From NCBI GenBank assembly GCA_001953115.1, contig LSSL01007779.1, positions 1 through 64,000 on the forward strand: 64,000 nucleotides of DNA. The letters are read 5' to 3'. Position 1 is the stretch's first letter. The number at the start of each line of letters is the position of its first letter. This document shows positions 23,101-35,364 of this stretch, piece by piece. The DNA is from Smittium mucronatum (lineage: Eukaryota; Kickxellomycota; Harpellomycetes; Harpellales; Legeriomycetaceae). Below the pieces are notes generated by a model. That model saw only the letters and a program-made list of their open reading frames with translations. It did no database searches and was not told where the DNA came from. A program made the translations under genes and the position numbers.

Positions 23101-26100
23101 TTATACCAAAATTGCGCCTAATATGAATAAAGCTTCAAATCAAGAAAAATACGACAATAAGAACTTTATATTATAACTGACCCACTCATATTTATTTATT
23201 TATCTCTAAAAAACCAGAATAAAATAGACTCTTTTGATGATAATATTAGACATTTTATCGCAATTGTGTATCTATAATGATAAAGCCCCCAAATTTTAAA
23301 AAAACACATCTGTGAATACTATGTAAAAATCTGAAGGAAAATTGTAAAATATTTCTTGAATAAATTTAGATTAATTATCCGATTGGTATTATAAAATAAA
23401 TACCTCCAAAATTTGTAAATTTATTTGAATTATTATTTTAATAAAATTAAAAAATATATACTAAAACTACTTAAAAAATGTAAAAATGATTATTTAAAAA
23501 TAAATTGGCCGATTTAATATTGGTTTGATTTTCATTTAAGCCATATTTTTTTAATTAAAATATAATATGATAAATTAAAAATATATCAATCTTATAATTA
23601 TATAAAAAAAATTGAGAAAAAATAATTTGATATGATCAACTTAAATGGACTTAATAGTATTTATTATCATTATTATTAGTACCCGTTATCAATACTGAGG
23701 GTCTGGAGAACATTCATAATACTGGAAAGGCTCACTAAAAACAATTTTTTTTTAAAAAAAAAACCAAGAAAAATAATGTACACAAATTACATGTATTTTT
23801 TTAAAAAAAATCAATCTAAAAATTTCAGAGGAAAAAAGTAAGTAAAAATTATCTGAAGTAAATAGGAAGTAGCTATTGATTCAATTGGAGTTTATTGGTT
23901 TTCTAATCGAGTAATTTTTAAAAAAATTATTGAAGCTTTTTATTATCATCTGTGTATTAAAGGTATCTGCACTTTATTTATGGTTTATACTTTTTATACA
24001 GCAAGTATTTTTTTAAAATAAACTTTACAAAAATGATATAACCATATCCCAGCTTTCAATTCATTCAGTGCGAAAAAATAAATTTACTTTTAAGATAAAA
24101 ATAAAGATATCCAATTCAGTATTTTATAAAATTAAATATATTGTAGAGATTAGTTTAAATTGTTTTTTTTACAGAAGGGGAACTAGGGTGATTTATACAG
24201 CCGAACATAAAATAGACAAGACATCTTTTATCTTTAAAACGAAATATCAAAAATTGAGATTTAATACGTTTTTTTAAGTCCGGAAATGCTTGGACGATCA
24301 ATAATTTGAATTATTTATAGGTTAATTTATTATTTAATAACAAAAGAATTTCAAAATCCAGGTGCTAATATGTATTTAAAAAATCAAGCTTTTTGTTAAA
24401 ATTATTATATGAAATAATAGAATTATTTTATAATTAATCAAAACTCAATTTAAATAATCTATCAAATTTTATATAAACATCAAGTTATCGATCACTTTGG
24501 CTAACTATTAATTAATTGATATTTTATCAAATAATTAACGGTTTATTCATAAGTAATTAATTAATCATTTTAAATTCATAACTTTAATTTCGAAAAAACA
24601 AATCTTAGTGAGCAATAGATGTATATTAAATATATTTATCTTATTTTAAGATATGCTGGGATTTTTTTTTTATTGGTAACTTTTATCATTATAAGAAAAA
24701 TTTACTATAAAATATATATCATTTTTATGAAACTCATAAAGTGATATAAATTTAATTTAATTAGGTTAATTAATCTATATTTGCGGGAATTTTTTTTTAA
24801 AAGATATTTTAGTAACTATATACGACTCAAATTATTAATAATACCTTATAACAGCCAATTTATGTAACGTTTATTTAAAATAACTCGGTTTTTTTGTATT
24901 AATGTATAATAATTTATATTTTTGGAGGTGTTAATGATTGAAGAATCTCTTTTATATTCAGTGTTATGGGTTCAAAGGATTTACTTTGCAAGCACCTGCA
25001 TCAACTGGATTCTGGAAAATTTGATATCTCTTGAGTCATTTTTGTTTTCTAAAGTTGGTGATTTTTTTTTATTTTATTTTATGCTAATGCCGTTGATATT
25101 TATTTATTTACATGTTTTTTTTGAAAGGTTTTTTTTATTTTTTATTTGGATAAAAGTTAAAACTACAAACATAATTGTATTGAAGTTATTGGAATTGTCT
25201 TTAAAAATTTATTATTTTAGTGAATTTTGAGAAATACTATGCGTATTCTCCTAATAATTGATTCTCGGAATCCTTATGTTAAATTCACGATACACAACCT
25301 TTGTGTTCATTAATTATTAGTATTTAACGTTTTTTTTTTCCTGGTTTCACAGTTTCATATTTTATAATACCAACATAAGTTAAAACTAGTGCTTAATTTC
25401 CATTCCCTTTTGATTTCAAGATAATTAAAATGGCCTCTATTAATTCTTTTCATTGTTTTATTAAAACAACCTTTATTATTTTTATATAAATTATACCATA
25501 ATAAAGGATTTACTCTTAAATAATACCCCTAAATTATTTCTAATATTTGAGAAGTATGTTTTCCCAAATTATCTTTATTAATTATTTTTTTTAATTTCTA
25601 TGATCAATTTTTTCTATTTATTGGTTTCAGATTTGTATTCTAGAAGAATTTTTGTAATGATAATTAAATTCTATTTTCATGCCTTGACAATTTATTCCAA
25701 TTTAAGATCACTGTTTTTCCAATAATTTCTTTCATAGATCTCAAAAACTTCCAAATGTATATTCGTAATTAAAAATGAATAAAATCGAAATTTTTTAATT
25801 AAGATGACTTATTATTAGAAAAAAAGTAAGCATTTTTTTTAGGTTTTGGCTAAAATTTAAAGAATATAAACGTTATTATTGGTGGTTTTCTTTCAAAATA
25901 TGACATTAGGCTTTAGGAAAAAATTAGATTAATTTTTTTTGTTGTTTTAAAATGAGTTTTGGATATATTCCCTATTCATATCGATGTATATTTCTCAATA
26001 TATTAAACATATTTAGATAGTTTAATTGGTATTTTTAAAAATAAAAGCTTTAAATACTAAAATTAAGCATGATTTTTTTACCAAAATTTATTTTGGGGAT

Positions 26101-29100
26101 TAAAAATATTGTTTGATAAATTTTACTTAATAAAGGTCTCTAAATATTAAATCGATATATTTTTAGATATTTAAGAAAGAAATATTGGTTATTATAATTA
26201 AATAAAAAATTAAGTATAATTACCTTAAGCATTAAAATATTTTCCCTAAGATTACGTTTTAGCCGGTTCCAAAAAAACTTTTATCGATAAAAAATATATT
26301 TAAAAAAATATCGAAATCAAGTGTTAACGTATATTTGATAAGATTGGTTTTAGATAATATCCCAAAAATGGTTATGCGGTGGATTTATTTATATTTTATA
26401 ATAAAAATTATAAATATTCAAGTGATTTACATGCTATATAGTATATTTATTATCAAATAAAATATTAAAATCTAAAAATATATTATTTTTACAGGATTTT
26501 AAGATCAATTATTTTCAGTAGCATATTAGTTTTTTTAAAAAAGTATATAAAGACTGAAAGTAAAATAGAGAGAGAATCTAAAATTTATCAAATGTTTAAT
26601 CGCATTATTAAATAGAATAATTTTACCACATTTCAAAATTCGATTATTCTGAGCTCTATTTTGACCTGAATTATCTTTCTGTATGTGCTATCTTGTAAAT
26701 CCATAAATATTTTATTAGAGAATAATCATTGATAAATCATGCATTCTCTATTAAATTTTTTTTTTTTTTTTGAATATAATATATCCAAATAATAAAGATT
26801 TATCCTTGATAATATAAGTTGATAGTGCTCATATACAAAATTACTAAAATATTAAAAATATTTCAATTTTATACAAAGCCTGTATACATTTACTGTTTTT
26901 ATTTCTAATCCAATAAAACTCATTAATAATTTCTAAAACATGCACAAAATATTTTTGTTATTCTCGTTGTTCTATTATGCTTTTTGTAAGTTTATATACT
27001 TTTATCGCTATAAAAGTGGGAAATTTAATTTATAAAAGCATTTTTTTAGCTCTTTTTTTTTAATGAACTCCTTAAAAAATTGTATTAAAATAGAAATAAA
27101 ACTTTAAAAATAGTATCTCACAACCATATAAATATAGCAAGATATTGAGTGATTTTATCATTAGAAATAATAAGATTTTAAAGAAATGAAAAAAAAAACT
27201 TACTTTTTTGCAAAATTAAGGTTAAACCGGAGTGAACTAAAATTTAGAGATACAGTGGGTTTTTTTAATATATTTCGGTGCACTAATAAACCTATGCTTA
27301 TTCTGATTAAATCGGAAATTTTTAAATTTATCTTAATGAAAGGGGGGATTTTTTAGAGCTATCCTAAAATTTATCAACTAGGAACTGGGTTTTACAAGAA
27401 AAATTAACAGAATTTTCGATTTTTTTTCTCGCTAAAAGTTTATTTATAATGAAATTTTACTTATGAAAAAAATTATTTACTTAAACGCAAAATTTTATAA
27501 ATTAAATATATAATTTATATTTGAATTTAATTATAATATATTATAATATACTTTAGCTTCAAAAATTTAACCAGAGTTTGGGCTCAATTTCTAAATATAT
27601 GTGTAGACTTTATAAAAGATTATCCTATTAATTTTTTCTTTTAATATATGTAAACTATAATAAATTATTTCAAAAACAGAGTGAAAATTGATATTGGGCT
27701 TAACTATATTTTCATCTTCGCTTTTATAGCTGTATCTACTGGTTTATTTTTTAAAATTAGTATTGATCTATTTGATGATATTTATCAATATTTTAGAATT
27801 TTTATTAAGTATTTTAACGATTTAAAGAGTTAGGGAATAGTGGAAAGTGAATATATATTTATTATTTTTTGATCTTGATTATTGGGGGTTTGATAAATTT
27901 AGTATGGAATTTTTTTTTATTCTCAGATATAATATGGTGAACCTATTTTTCTGGAAAAAAAGAAACACCTTCAATTTTAAATTTTGAATTTAATGATGGA
28001 AGAATATTAATACTTATAAAAAAATTCGTTTTTTAGCAATTATTAATTGGTTTAATTGGTTTAATTGGTTTAAAAATTAAATTTGTATACTTATAAGGCT
28101 TTTTATACAGTAGAAACATTTTATATATAGATTAGTGATTTTTAAATGAATAAATCTAATATTTATATTTATATAAGAACAGATTAAAAAAAAATCAATG
28201 TATAATTTTTCCATCGGTTTCATTCCTGAATAAACCATGAACCATTTTCTCGCTTTTTAATAATAAATAACTTTTCTAAAATAAAACCTGAAAATCAGAT
28301 AAAAATTTAAAAGCGGTTATTTAAACTTTCTTTAAAATCAATGTGTATTTAAAATAATGCTTATAATTTAAAAATATGTAGTTTATATTTATTATTTAGT
28401 TTAAATTGTTGAAAAATGAGAAATTTTCACGAAATTTCAATACATTTTTATAAGATAAATTCTGAAAACTATAATTAGGATATACTTTTTTCTTTGAAAT
28501 TTATACACACATATATATACATTTATTATTAATATAATTAACAGATAATCATGATTATAAAAAAATAGGATCCCAAATTCAGGATTTTGGTATAAATTTT
28601 TATATATTTTAAAAATATTCTATATGATCATGAAACATCTAAATATAGATAAGCTTAATTAAATGAGGGTTTTATTTCATTAATACGTATATAACTTAGC
28701 TTATTTCAATCTCAATAAAAAAAATTTCGGATAAATTGAACATAAGTTATTATTTATTATATAAATATAAAATCCAATAAAAGTATTTAAATATTTGAGT
28801 TTTATTCAACAAAATTTCCGAAATTTTCATTCTAAAACCCATGCATGAAAAATTCATTATTTTTAATTTAATAAAAATGCATTAAATATTTTTTTAGTAG
28901 TTTTATATTTTTTTAAAAAGTATTAAGAGACTATTTTATTTATTATTTTCGGTATATTACAAAGTTACAAGTTCATACATAATTTTAACATATTTTACGA
29001 GGTTTCTACAATAAAATAGCCCAATAAAAGTACTGAAATTTTTATTTTCGTTTGCTTAATTTAACTATTATTTATTAAAAATAATTTATAGTGTTTATAT

Positions 29101-30415
29101 ATTAAATCAAGTTCATAATAATATTTAATAAATAAATTGTTATACTCTATTTTTAATAATACCGGATTCCCGAGATGGGTGTATAGTAAGGTTACAGTTA
29201 TTTGAAACAATAAATGTATCGTTTATGTACTAATTAAACTCTAAAAATGATCTTATTTTTTAATATTGAAGCCCAGTAAAGCTATTTAACCACCCTTAAA
29301 AAAATTAGTTAATTATCCTTAATGAATCTAAATTTGAGTTATGTTTATAATATACTAGTTTAAATTCGATTTCTTAACCAAAAATAAGTCATATGGACAG
29401 CGATAAACTCTATTTTCCCGATTTTAATACGATATAAAAAATACTGAATTACATATAATTTATTTTCTTCTGTATTTTTTAAAAGAAAATTTACACATCT
29501 ATCCATATACTCGAAAAATATCAATTTAAATTATATGTCATTATTTTATCCCACCTAAAATAGAAAAAAAACATTTTTGATGCGGTAAAATACCATTTAA
29601 ACGCATTATTTCTTGTTATAACGAGATTATAAAGCCTTAGATTCTCTTAAATCAACTTTGAATCCCTAAAAATATTTATTTGAGGTATAAATATCAATAA
29701 TATATCTAGACAATTGGAAGAAAACACTATTTATTAATGTGATTAGACTTTTGAAACCAAATAATAATAATAATTTTTTTTTCTTTTTATAATTTTTTTA
29801 TCCTTGAAAATCAGTTTTCTCATCCAGAATTAAATTTTAAATCGCAAAATATATTATATTATGTTCGATATACTTTAAATTAATCAAAAATAATTAACCT
29901 AGATCTTTATTTTTAGTTTAGATATCCTCCCATTAATTATATGCATAAATTATAATGCATAATTTAACAAAGAAATCAAACCGCTGATCAAATAAAAGTT
30001 AATAAACAAATAAATAATGAGGTTTAGATGATTTTCATAGAGTTTTTCAAAGTATCTATCCTTTTATATAGCGCTAATTTCAAACTTTTTTTAGAATATT
30101 AAAATTTATCTGATATTATCATCAATACCATAAACTCTATATCAAACTCTTTGAAATTTTGAGGCTTATTTTTGAAAATTAAGTTGAGAACTTTGGATTT
30201 TTTTTATCGTTTTTTTTTTTAAAAAATAACAAAGTTACCGATTTTATCAAATAAAAGTATCTATAAATCAATAAAAGTTACATCAAAATGATTATTATAT
30301 AAAAATATGATATATTTATATCACAATAATATATTATGGATTTTTAGATAAAAAAAACAAGGACGTTTTATTTTCGAAATCTTTAGTCAATGGTTAATCA
30401 ATAAATTATGTTTCA
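20187..30415. other. 10-kb AT-rich gene desert
   Basis: No supported gene, RNA gene or transposon end was found over roughly 10 kb. All frames are crowded with stops, and the few frames of 60-100 codons (for example near 20199, 20592, 24068 and 24922) translate into Phe/Ile/Asn/Lys-rich strings typical of random A/T DNA. The only regular structure noted is a 9-bp triplicate at 28045-28071. Confidence 0.7.
28045..28071. repeat. (AATTGGTTT)3 tandem repeat
   Basis: Three perfect copies of a 9-bp unit in the AT-rich desert. A simple slippage repeat. Confidence 0.85.
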
Positions 30416-31246
30416 GAAGAGCTTGTAATAAATCACAGCACTTCCAGAAAAATAACATAAAAAAAAAACCAAGATGAAATTTATGATAAAGATGCTTCAA
30501 ATTGTGGATATTTTTATATTGAGAATCTCAAAATTTGTGACGCTAATTGGCTACCAAGAAAGCTTAGTTACAGATTTTTTAATTAAAAAATATATTATAG
30601 TAAGCGAGATCCTGAAATTTATCTTGAAAAAATAAGAGAAGTTATGATTTTAAAGGACTGAATAAATATTTCTTTGAATTTAGTCGATATTGGCTTAAAA
30701 AAACCGAGTTAAAAAACAGAAAAGGGTTATAATTTATTGATATAGTAAAATTTTCTGAAAAAAATCAGAAAGAGAGGATTTTTTCAATATATTTTACCTC
30801 CAATTTTTCCACTGAGAAAGATAAATTTATCTCTATTTGCCAGTCTGGCTTCAATTAAAATTTAAGAGAAGCTCAAGCCAGATCACTTTCAATAATGAGA
30901 GCCTCAATATTTTTGTATAAAAATAGAGGATAAAGGTGAAACCGATTTTAGCCATTAATTAAAAATTGTTGAGAAATGCAAAATAATTGCTGAAAGATCT
31001 GTAAACTTGGAAATTTTTGTCTAATTCATATCCGAATTCATGGAAAAATTTATCAATCAACCGTAATTAAGTTGCACATTGTGATCTTGAACTGATACAG
31101 AATACAAAGTTCGCCAAAAAAAAACAAATGTTATTATCGAAGGGTCTGAATGAATTTCAAATTTTTTACCGCCATATCCTTACATTATTTACCTAGCAGA
31201 GAATAAATTTAATAAGTCGAATAATATTTTTAGGTTGGGCCATTTA
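30416..31246 (+). pseudogene. possible heavily decayed coding sequence
   Basis: A constant plus-strand frame from about 30416 reads protein-like stretches separated by many stops, for example DEIYDKDASNCGYFYIENL, CDANWLPRKLSYRFF and RDPEIYLEKIREVMILKD. The composition contrasts with neighbouring desert, where no frame reads sensibly. I cannot assign a family. It may belong with the transposase relic about 0.8 kb downstream, or be chance. Confidence 0.3.
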
Positions 31247-31980
31247 TAGCTACAATATAATTTTTCAAAATTAAAAATTGAGTAACCAGATAAAAAAATA
31301 TTTTCTAACTTCAAAATCAGTATTTATAGGTCGAAATATGATTCATAATTATGTAAATCAATACAAAATAGTTTTGTATTTTTTCTATTTGTTAATAATA
31401 ATAGTTATGTTACACAAGGGTGTATTTTTGCTGATTTTTTTGACATATTTATTTTATGATAAGACGTTATATATATTGTAAGATTTATTACTAGATCTAT
31501 TTAAAATACGTAAAAAAACGTATAAAAGGGTATGTTAAGTTTTTTCCTTTAAAAAAGGGTTGGTTTTTTTTAAAAAAATAAAAAAATCAAATATTCAAAC
31601 ATCTATACTTTTGTAAAATGAAAATTGAATGGACATATACAGGCGATACAACTCCAGTAGAGGATGATAATTTTTTATAAAAATTGAAAATTTTAACCAA
31701 GAGTACTTTGAAGAATTATTCACAAGTTATATTTTGCTGCAAAAATTTTAAATCTTTAAACTGCCTTTTTATGACCAGAATAGACAAATATAATGATTTA
31801 TCTAGTAGGGTATATGAATAATAAAAAAAGCTAGGTTAGTTTAAATCTAACTCAGAGATCTCTTTTCTGTTGAATCATTTTGTTTATGTTGAATTCTTTC
31901 TTCTGCGAATCATTCGGGCCAGTAAAATCACACAATCAATTATTTTATAAAATATAACCAATAAAAAAAACGGAGCAGAA
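31247..31980. other. AT-rich stretch without recognised gene
   Basis: A 67-codon frame at 31278-31481 is hydrophobic and T-rich and is not convincing. Nothing else was seen. Confidence 0.5.
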
Positions 31981-32247
31981 TTTTTGTCTCAATTTACTCA
32001 ATTTTGGATGCATAATTGCTCTTGCTTTATTGATTTTGATTCGTATCCACAAATTTGTCTCAATTTACGCAACTTAGTATAAAAAAATTTGGATAAAAAA
32101 ATATTTAACCATATTTTTAAGAAAAATCTAAGTGAACCAGAAAATCTGCGTACTTCACTAAAGAACACACTTCAAGAAGCAGTTGAGAATATTACAAGGA
32201 ATAATATAATCGGCTATTTTTAACACACGAATAGAAAAACCAGAATT
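31981..32247 (+). pseudogene. DDE-transposase C-terminal relic (Tc1/IS630-like)
   Basis: In one frame, 31981-32247 reads IDFDSYPQICLNLRNLV, a stop, KKIFNHIFKKNLSEPENL, then LKNTLQEAVENITRNNIIGY, a stop, and HTNRKTRI. This order resembles the end of DDE_3/IS630-Tc1 family transposases: a YSP-Q-LN motif, a basic K..I.K.. helix, then an acidic helix ending near YF.H. The catalytic aspartates upstream are not recognisable. The frame is broken by two stops. The identification is by motif pattern only. Confidence 0.4.
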
Positions 32248-33599
32248 TAAATTAGTGTGGATATTTTAATTTTAATTCACATTTAAACTATTTTATTTTC
32301 TTTAGAATTAGTTTTATGGTGATATTACATTATCACTTCGTTTACGATTATATCGGGAAAAAAAATTCAAATTAAATCAATCAGATAATTAATTATTATA
32401 TATATTTTAATTATGGTTTGGGTGAACGAATTGAAATTTCGCTTTTAATCGAAAAATTATCACAGGAGTTTGAAATATTTTTATCTTTTTAATTTTAAAG
32501 TGCTCATTTTTTAAATTGATCAGCCTTTGGATTGAAAAATGCACATCCAATAATTCAAACTTGATGAGTTTTTTTGTTTAATGTGCTCTTTTCTAATATT
32601 AAAGTTCACATTTTTTCCTGAAAGTTCTGTGATATCGAATTAAACGGCTATTTAAGTAAAATGGAGTTTATTTCAAATAAAAATAGTTATTAGAGTTTAA
32701 ATAAATATATCCGAAAATTTATTTTGGTTTAATATCAATCCGATTTAGTGGTATAATCGCCTCGTATTTTTATATCTAATCATATTGATATAATTATTTT
32801 AATCTAAAATTCTAAATTATTTTTAATTTTTGTTTATATTTTTCGAAAAGTTATGTTATTGAAACAAGCACACAAATAGCATTGGACACCCAGAGACTGG
32901 GGTGAAATTAATTTCAGATATCACACTAGACATATATTCTCATTATTTTAATTTTAAAACTTTTGGATTGAAATTTATTGATACTTATATAGTTTGGAGT
33001 ATAAATATCAATAACTCACACTATTTTCGAAAGTTTGGCATAATATTTTCTTTCTGTTGCATAAAAGCTTTACTGACACATGTTGTTATTTTAGCGCTTT
33101 TAAATTCACAATAATATTTTGTAACTTTTAATATATATATTTTTGTATTTTTTGATTCGTTTTTAATAGATTTTAGAGGTTAAGATTGATATGCAATTAT
33201 ATATTTTAAGTCATGTTTAGATTTCACCAAATCAGCTTGATATCTTTTCAATGAAGTCATAAGGAACATTATTGGATCATTTTATTGATTGTTTTAGCTT
33301 ATGTGAAGTGCCACCTAAATATGCAATTATAATTTTTATAGGATCTTTAACTGTTGCAATTTTGAACATAGCTATATTAACTCATTGTCTTTTGTAGCAA
33401 TAAATCAGTTTTTTTTTGGATACAGAGTTTCCTTTTTAGCCCACTTTTAGCTTCGCCTCTAGTAAGCTATATTAAAAATAGCTTTCACAGTTTTTTTTTT
33501 GAAAAAATAAACATATTTACTTGTTTTTTATTTTTCAGTTTGGATCTTTTTTTATTTCAAAAATAGAGGATATTATCTTTTATTGATTTTACTAGTGGA
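32248..33599. other. AT-rich stretch without recognised gene
   Basis: A 70-codon plus frame at 32902-33114 has no recognisable motif and a low-complexity surrounding. No transposon ends were identified before 33600. Confidence 0.5.
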
Positions 33600-33776
33600 T
33601 TAACTCATATGTCTCTACGCTTATTAAGCACTCCGATTCGATATACTATACTAACTGCATTTGCCAATTTCAAGTTTTACCCAGTGAATTTTCATTTAGT
33701 TGAGTGGAAATCAAAGCAACATAAATATTGGGAATGAAAATTGCGCAAAATGGCACACTGGCAATGAAAAAGTTAA
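33600..33776. mobile_element. candidate TTAA MITE, about 177 bp
   Basis: The right end reads GCCAGTGTGCCATTTTGC inward after TTAACTTTTTCATT, closely matching the terminus starting at 34220 (TTAACTCTTTCGCTGCCAG). The left end is only TTAACTCA, a weak match. The length is similar to the better MITE at 9285-9452. The right terminus is credible; the left boundary is a guess. Confidence 0.35.
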
Positions 33777-33900
33777 TGAATCGATTTTTTGTTAGAATTT
33801 CTTAATTGTCAGTATTATAGTAATTTGCTTATTGAATGCTGGTTTATCAAATTTATTGGCAGACGTTGATAATAATACTTCCATGATGTTTAACTCTTTC

Positions 33901-34217
33901 AATTTTATTTATCCTGAAGGAATTGGGCTCTGACTAGGAGCTCAGTAGCTTCAATGAACTATTGTTCATTGACAAAGAGCTTATTCTTGATTGCACGTAA
34001 CCTCAGTCATCCAGCCTACTTGTAGCAATACCAGGGTATTATTTGGTGGTTGGTAGATTGCACCCTTTTCCCGTAGGTACGCAGCCTGTAGTCCGGCAGA
34101 GGAACTTATTGTAGTTAGGATAATAGTTTTTTCTATACGACTTTTTTTTTTTTCACATTTTTTTAGTACTATTTTTAATGACGTATTTTAAAATAAAATT
34201 CCGTAAAAAAAAATAGA
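33901..34217 (+). mobile_element. SINE-like retroelement, copy 2 (5'-truncated, perfect TSD)
   Basis: This copy begins in mid-element (AATTTTATTTATCCTG aligns with AATTTTATTAATCCTG of copy 1) and ends with AATAAAATTCCGT plus an A-run. It is bracketed by a perfect 13-bp direct repeat, GTTTAACTCTTTC, at 33888-33900 and 34218-34230. A 5' truncation, a 3' A-tail and a 13-bp target duplication are the signature of target-primed reverse transcription. The insertion split the terminus of a TTAA-type DNA element, so that element was already present. Confidence 0.8.
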
Positions 34218-34219
34218 GT

Positions 34220-34263
34220 TTAACTCTTTCGCTGCCAGTGGGCATTTTGTGCCATTTTCACGG
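34220..34263. mobile_element. orphan terminus of a TTAA-type DNA transposon
   Basis: TTAACTCTTTCGCTGCCAG followed by GGGCATTTTGTGCCATTTTC matches the inverted terminus ending at 33776. It is interrupted on its left by SINE copy 2 and on its right by the element at 34264. The remainder of this element was not located. Confidence 0.5.
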
Positions 34264-35364
34264 TTAACCCTTTCAGGGGAAATGGTACAAAAAATGGCAT
34301 TCATTTTTTGCTTAATGATATAATTAGTTTAATACTGTTTGTATTACATTGGGTCTCTTATTAATATAGACCAATTAGAAATGTAGATATATACAAATAG
34401 GGTGAGGCACAAATTTGGGCCCGAAAAGTGTCAATATTTATGCTCTCTTGATAACAATGTAAACAATTAGTATTCTATTGGCCAAATTGTTTAAGTTGGT
34501 AGATGTATTTATAAATATTTAGCAAATCGGATTACTTGAAATAAATGGAGACGTAAAGGTTAAATTATAATTTGGCCAATGATACCTTAAATATGAAAAA
34601 GCCCGAGTCCTTAAAAATACTACAATTATCCCTCAAAAACGTATTAGGGGTGCCTTTAAATTTGATTGAATTAGATGACAGAGATATGGAGATTGTAGTG
34701 ATATATAATAAAAGATTTCAATAAATTAGATCCGATTCCACTTCTCCTAGTGATATTTCTCCTTTTAGCTTTTTCTTATTCATACCCGCTAATTGAAACA
34801 AAAAAAAACAATTATCCTAGTTCAATATCGATCAAATACGGGCTTTTTGTAATAATTTTCGCAGACTTTCATTTAAAAGCTTTGTACTGTTTTTTATATA
34901 TTTTGGAACAAATAGAATAGGAGGGAAAGGGATTGTAAAAAATGTCATAAAATTACATTGGAAGAAAGGGAAGTTGGAAATGAAGATTGGAAGAAATACT
35001 GACACCATTGCATGACCAGTGATTTTTAGCAGGAATAAAAATTTCACTATTTCGAAGTTTTACTGGCAGCTTATATTCTCTAAAATAATGTTGGAAGAAA
35101 ACAAACCAATTAAAGCATATAAATGGATCAGATTTGGTCACAGGTGACTTTGTTGAGGTGCCTGAAAGACAATAAACCTGACGAAACGTTGATTATTAAC
35201 TCTTTATAAGATGGTTGTACAAAAACTGCCTTCGTTTTTTGGTCAATGTAATCAAATATTAAAAATATACTTTAATAATTGGATTAATTTTCAATATATC
35301 GAATAGAAAATGAAAAATTTGACAAATAAAAATATAATGCACCTATGAGCCCAGAAAGGGTTAA
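34264..35364 (+). mobile_element. degenerate piggyBac-like transposon, about 1.1 kb
   Basis: Both ends abut TTAA (34264-34267 and 35361-35364), and the termini are imperfect inverted repeats, CCCTTTCAGGGG on the left and CCCTTTCTGGGC on the right. Between them, plus-strand frame 34839-35147 (102 codons, one internal TGA at 35013-35015) reads NNFRRLSFKSFV, then GTNRIGGKGI, then LHWKKGKLE and VIFSRNKNFT. This matches the piggyBac order NFFTS...GT.R.NRKG.P...KKGE...W.DK..V..LST. The usual element is over 2 kb, so this copy is internally deleted as well as mutated. Presumed dead. Confidence 0.6.

Noticed and set aside
20199..25230. Several 60-100 codon frames (20199, 20592, 20940, 24068, 24922)
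   Set aside because: They are Phe/Ile/Lys/Asn-rich translations of A/T tracts, without motifs or composition change, and often without an ATG.
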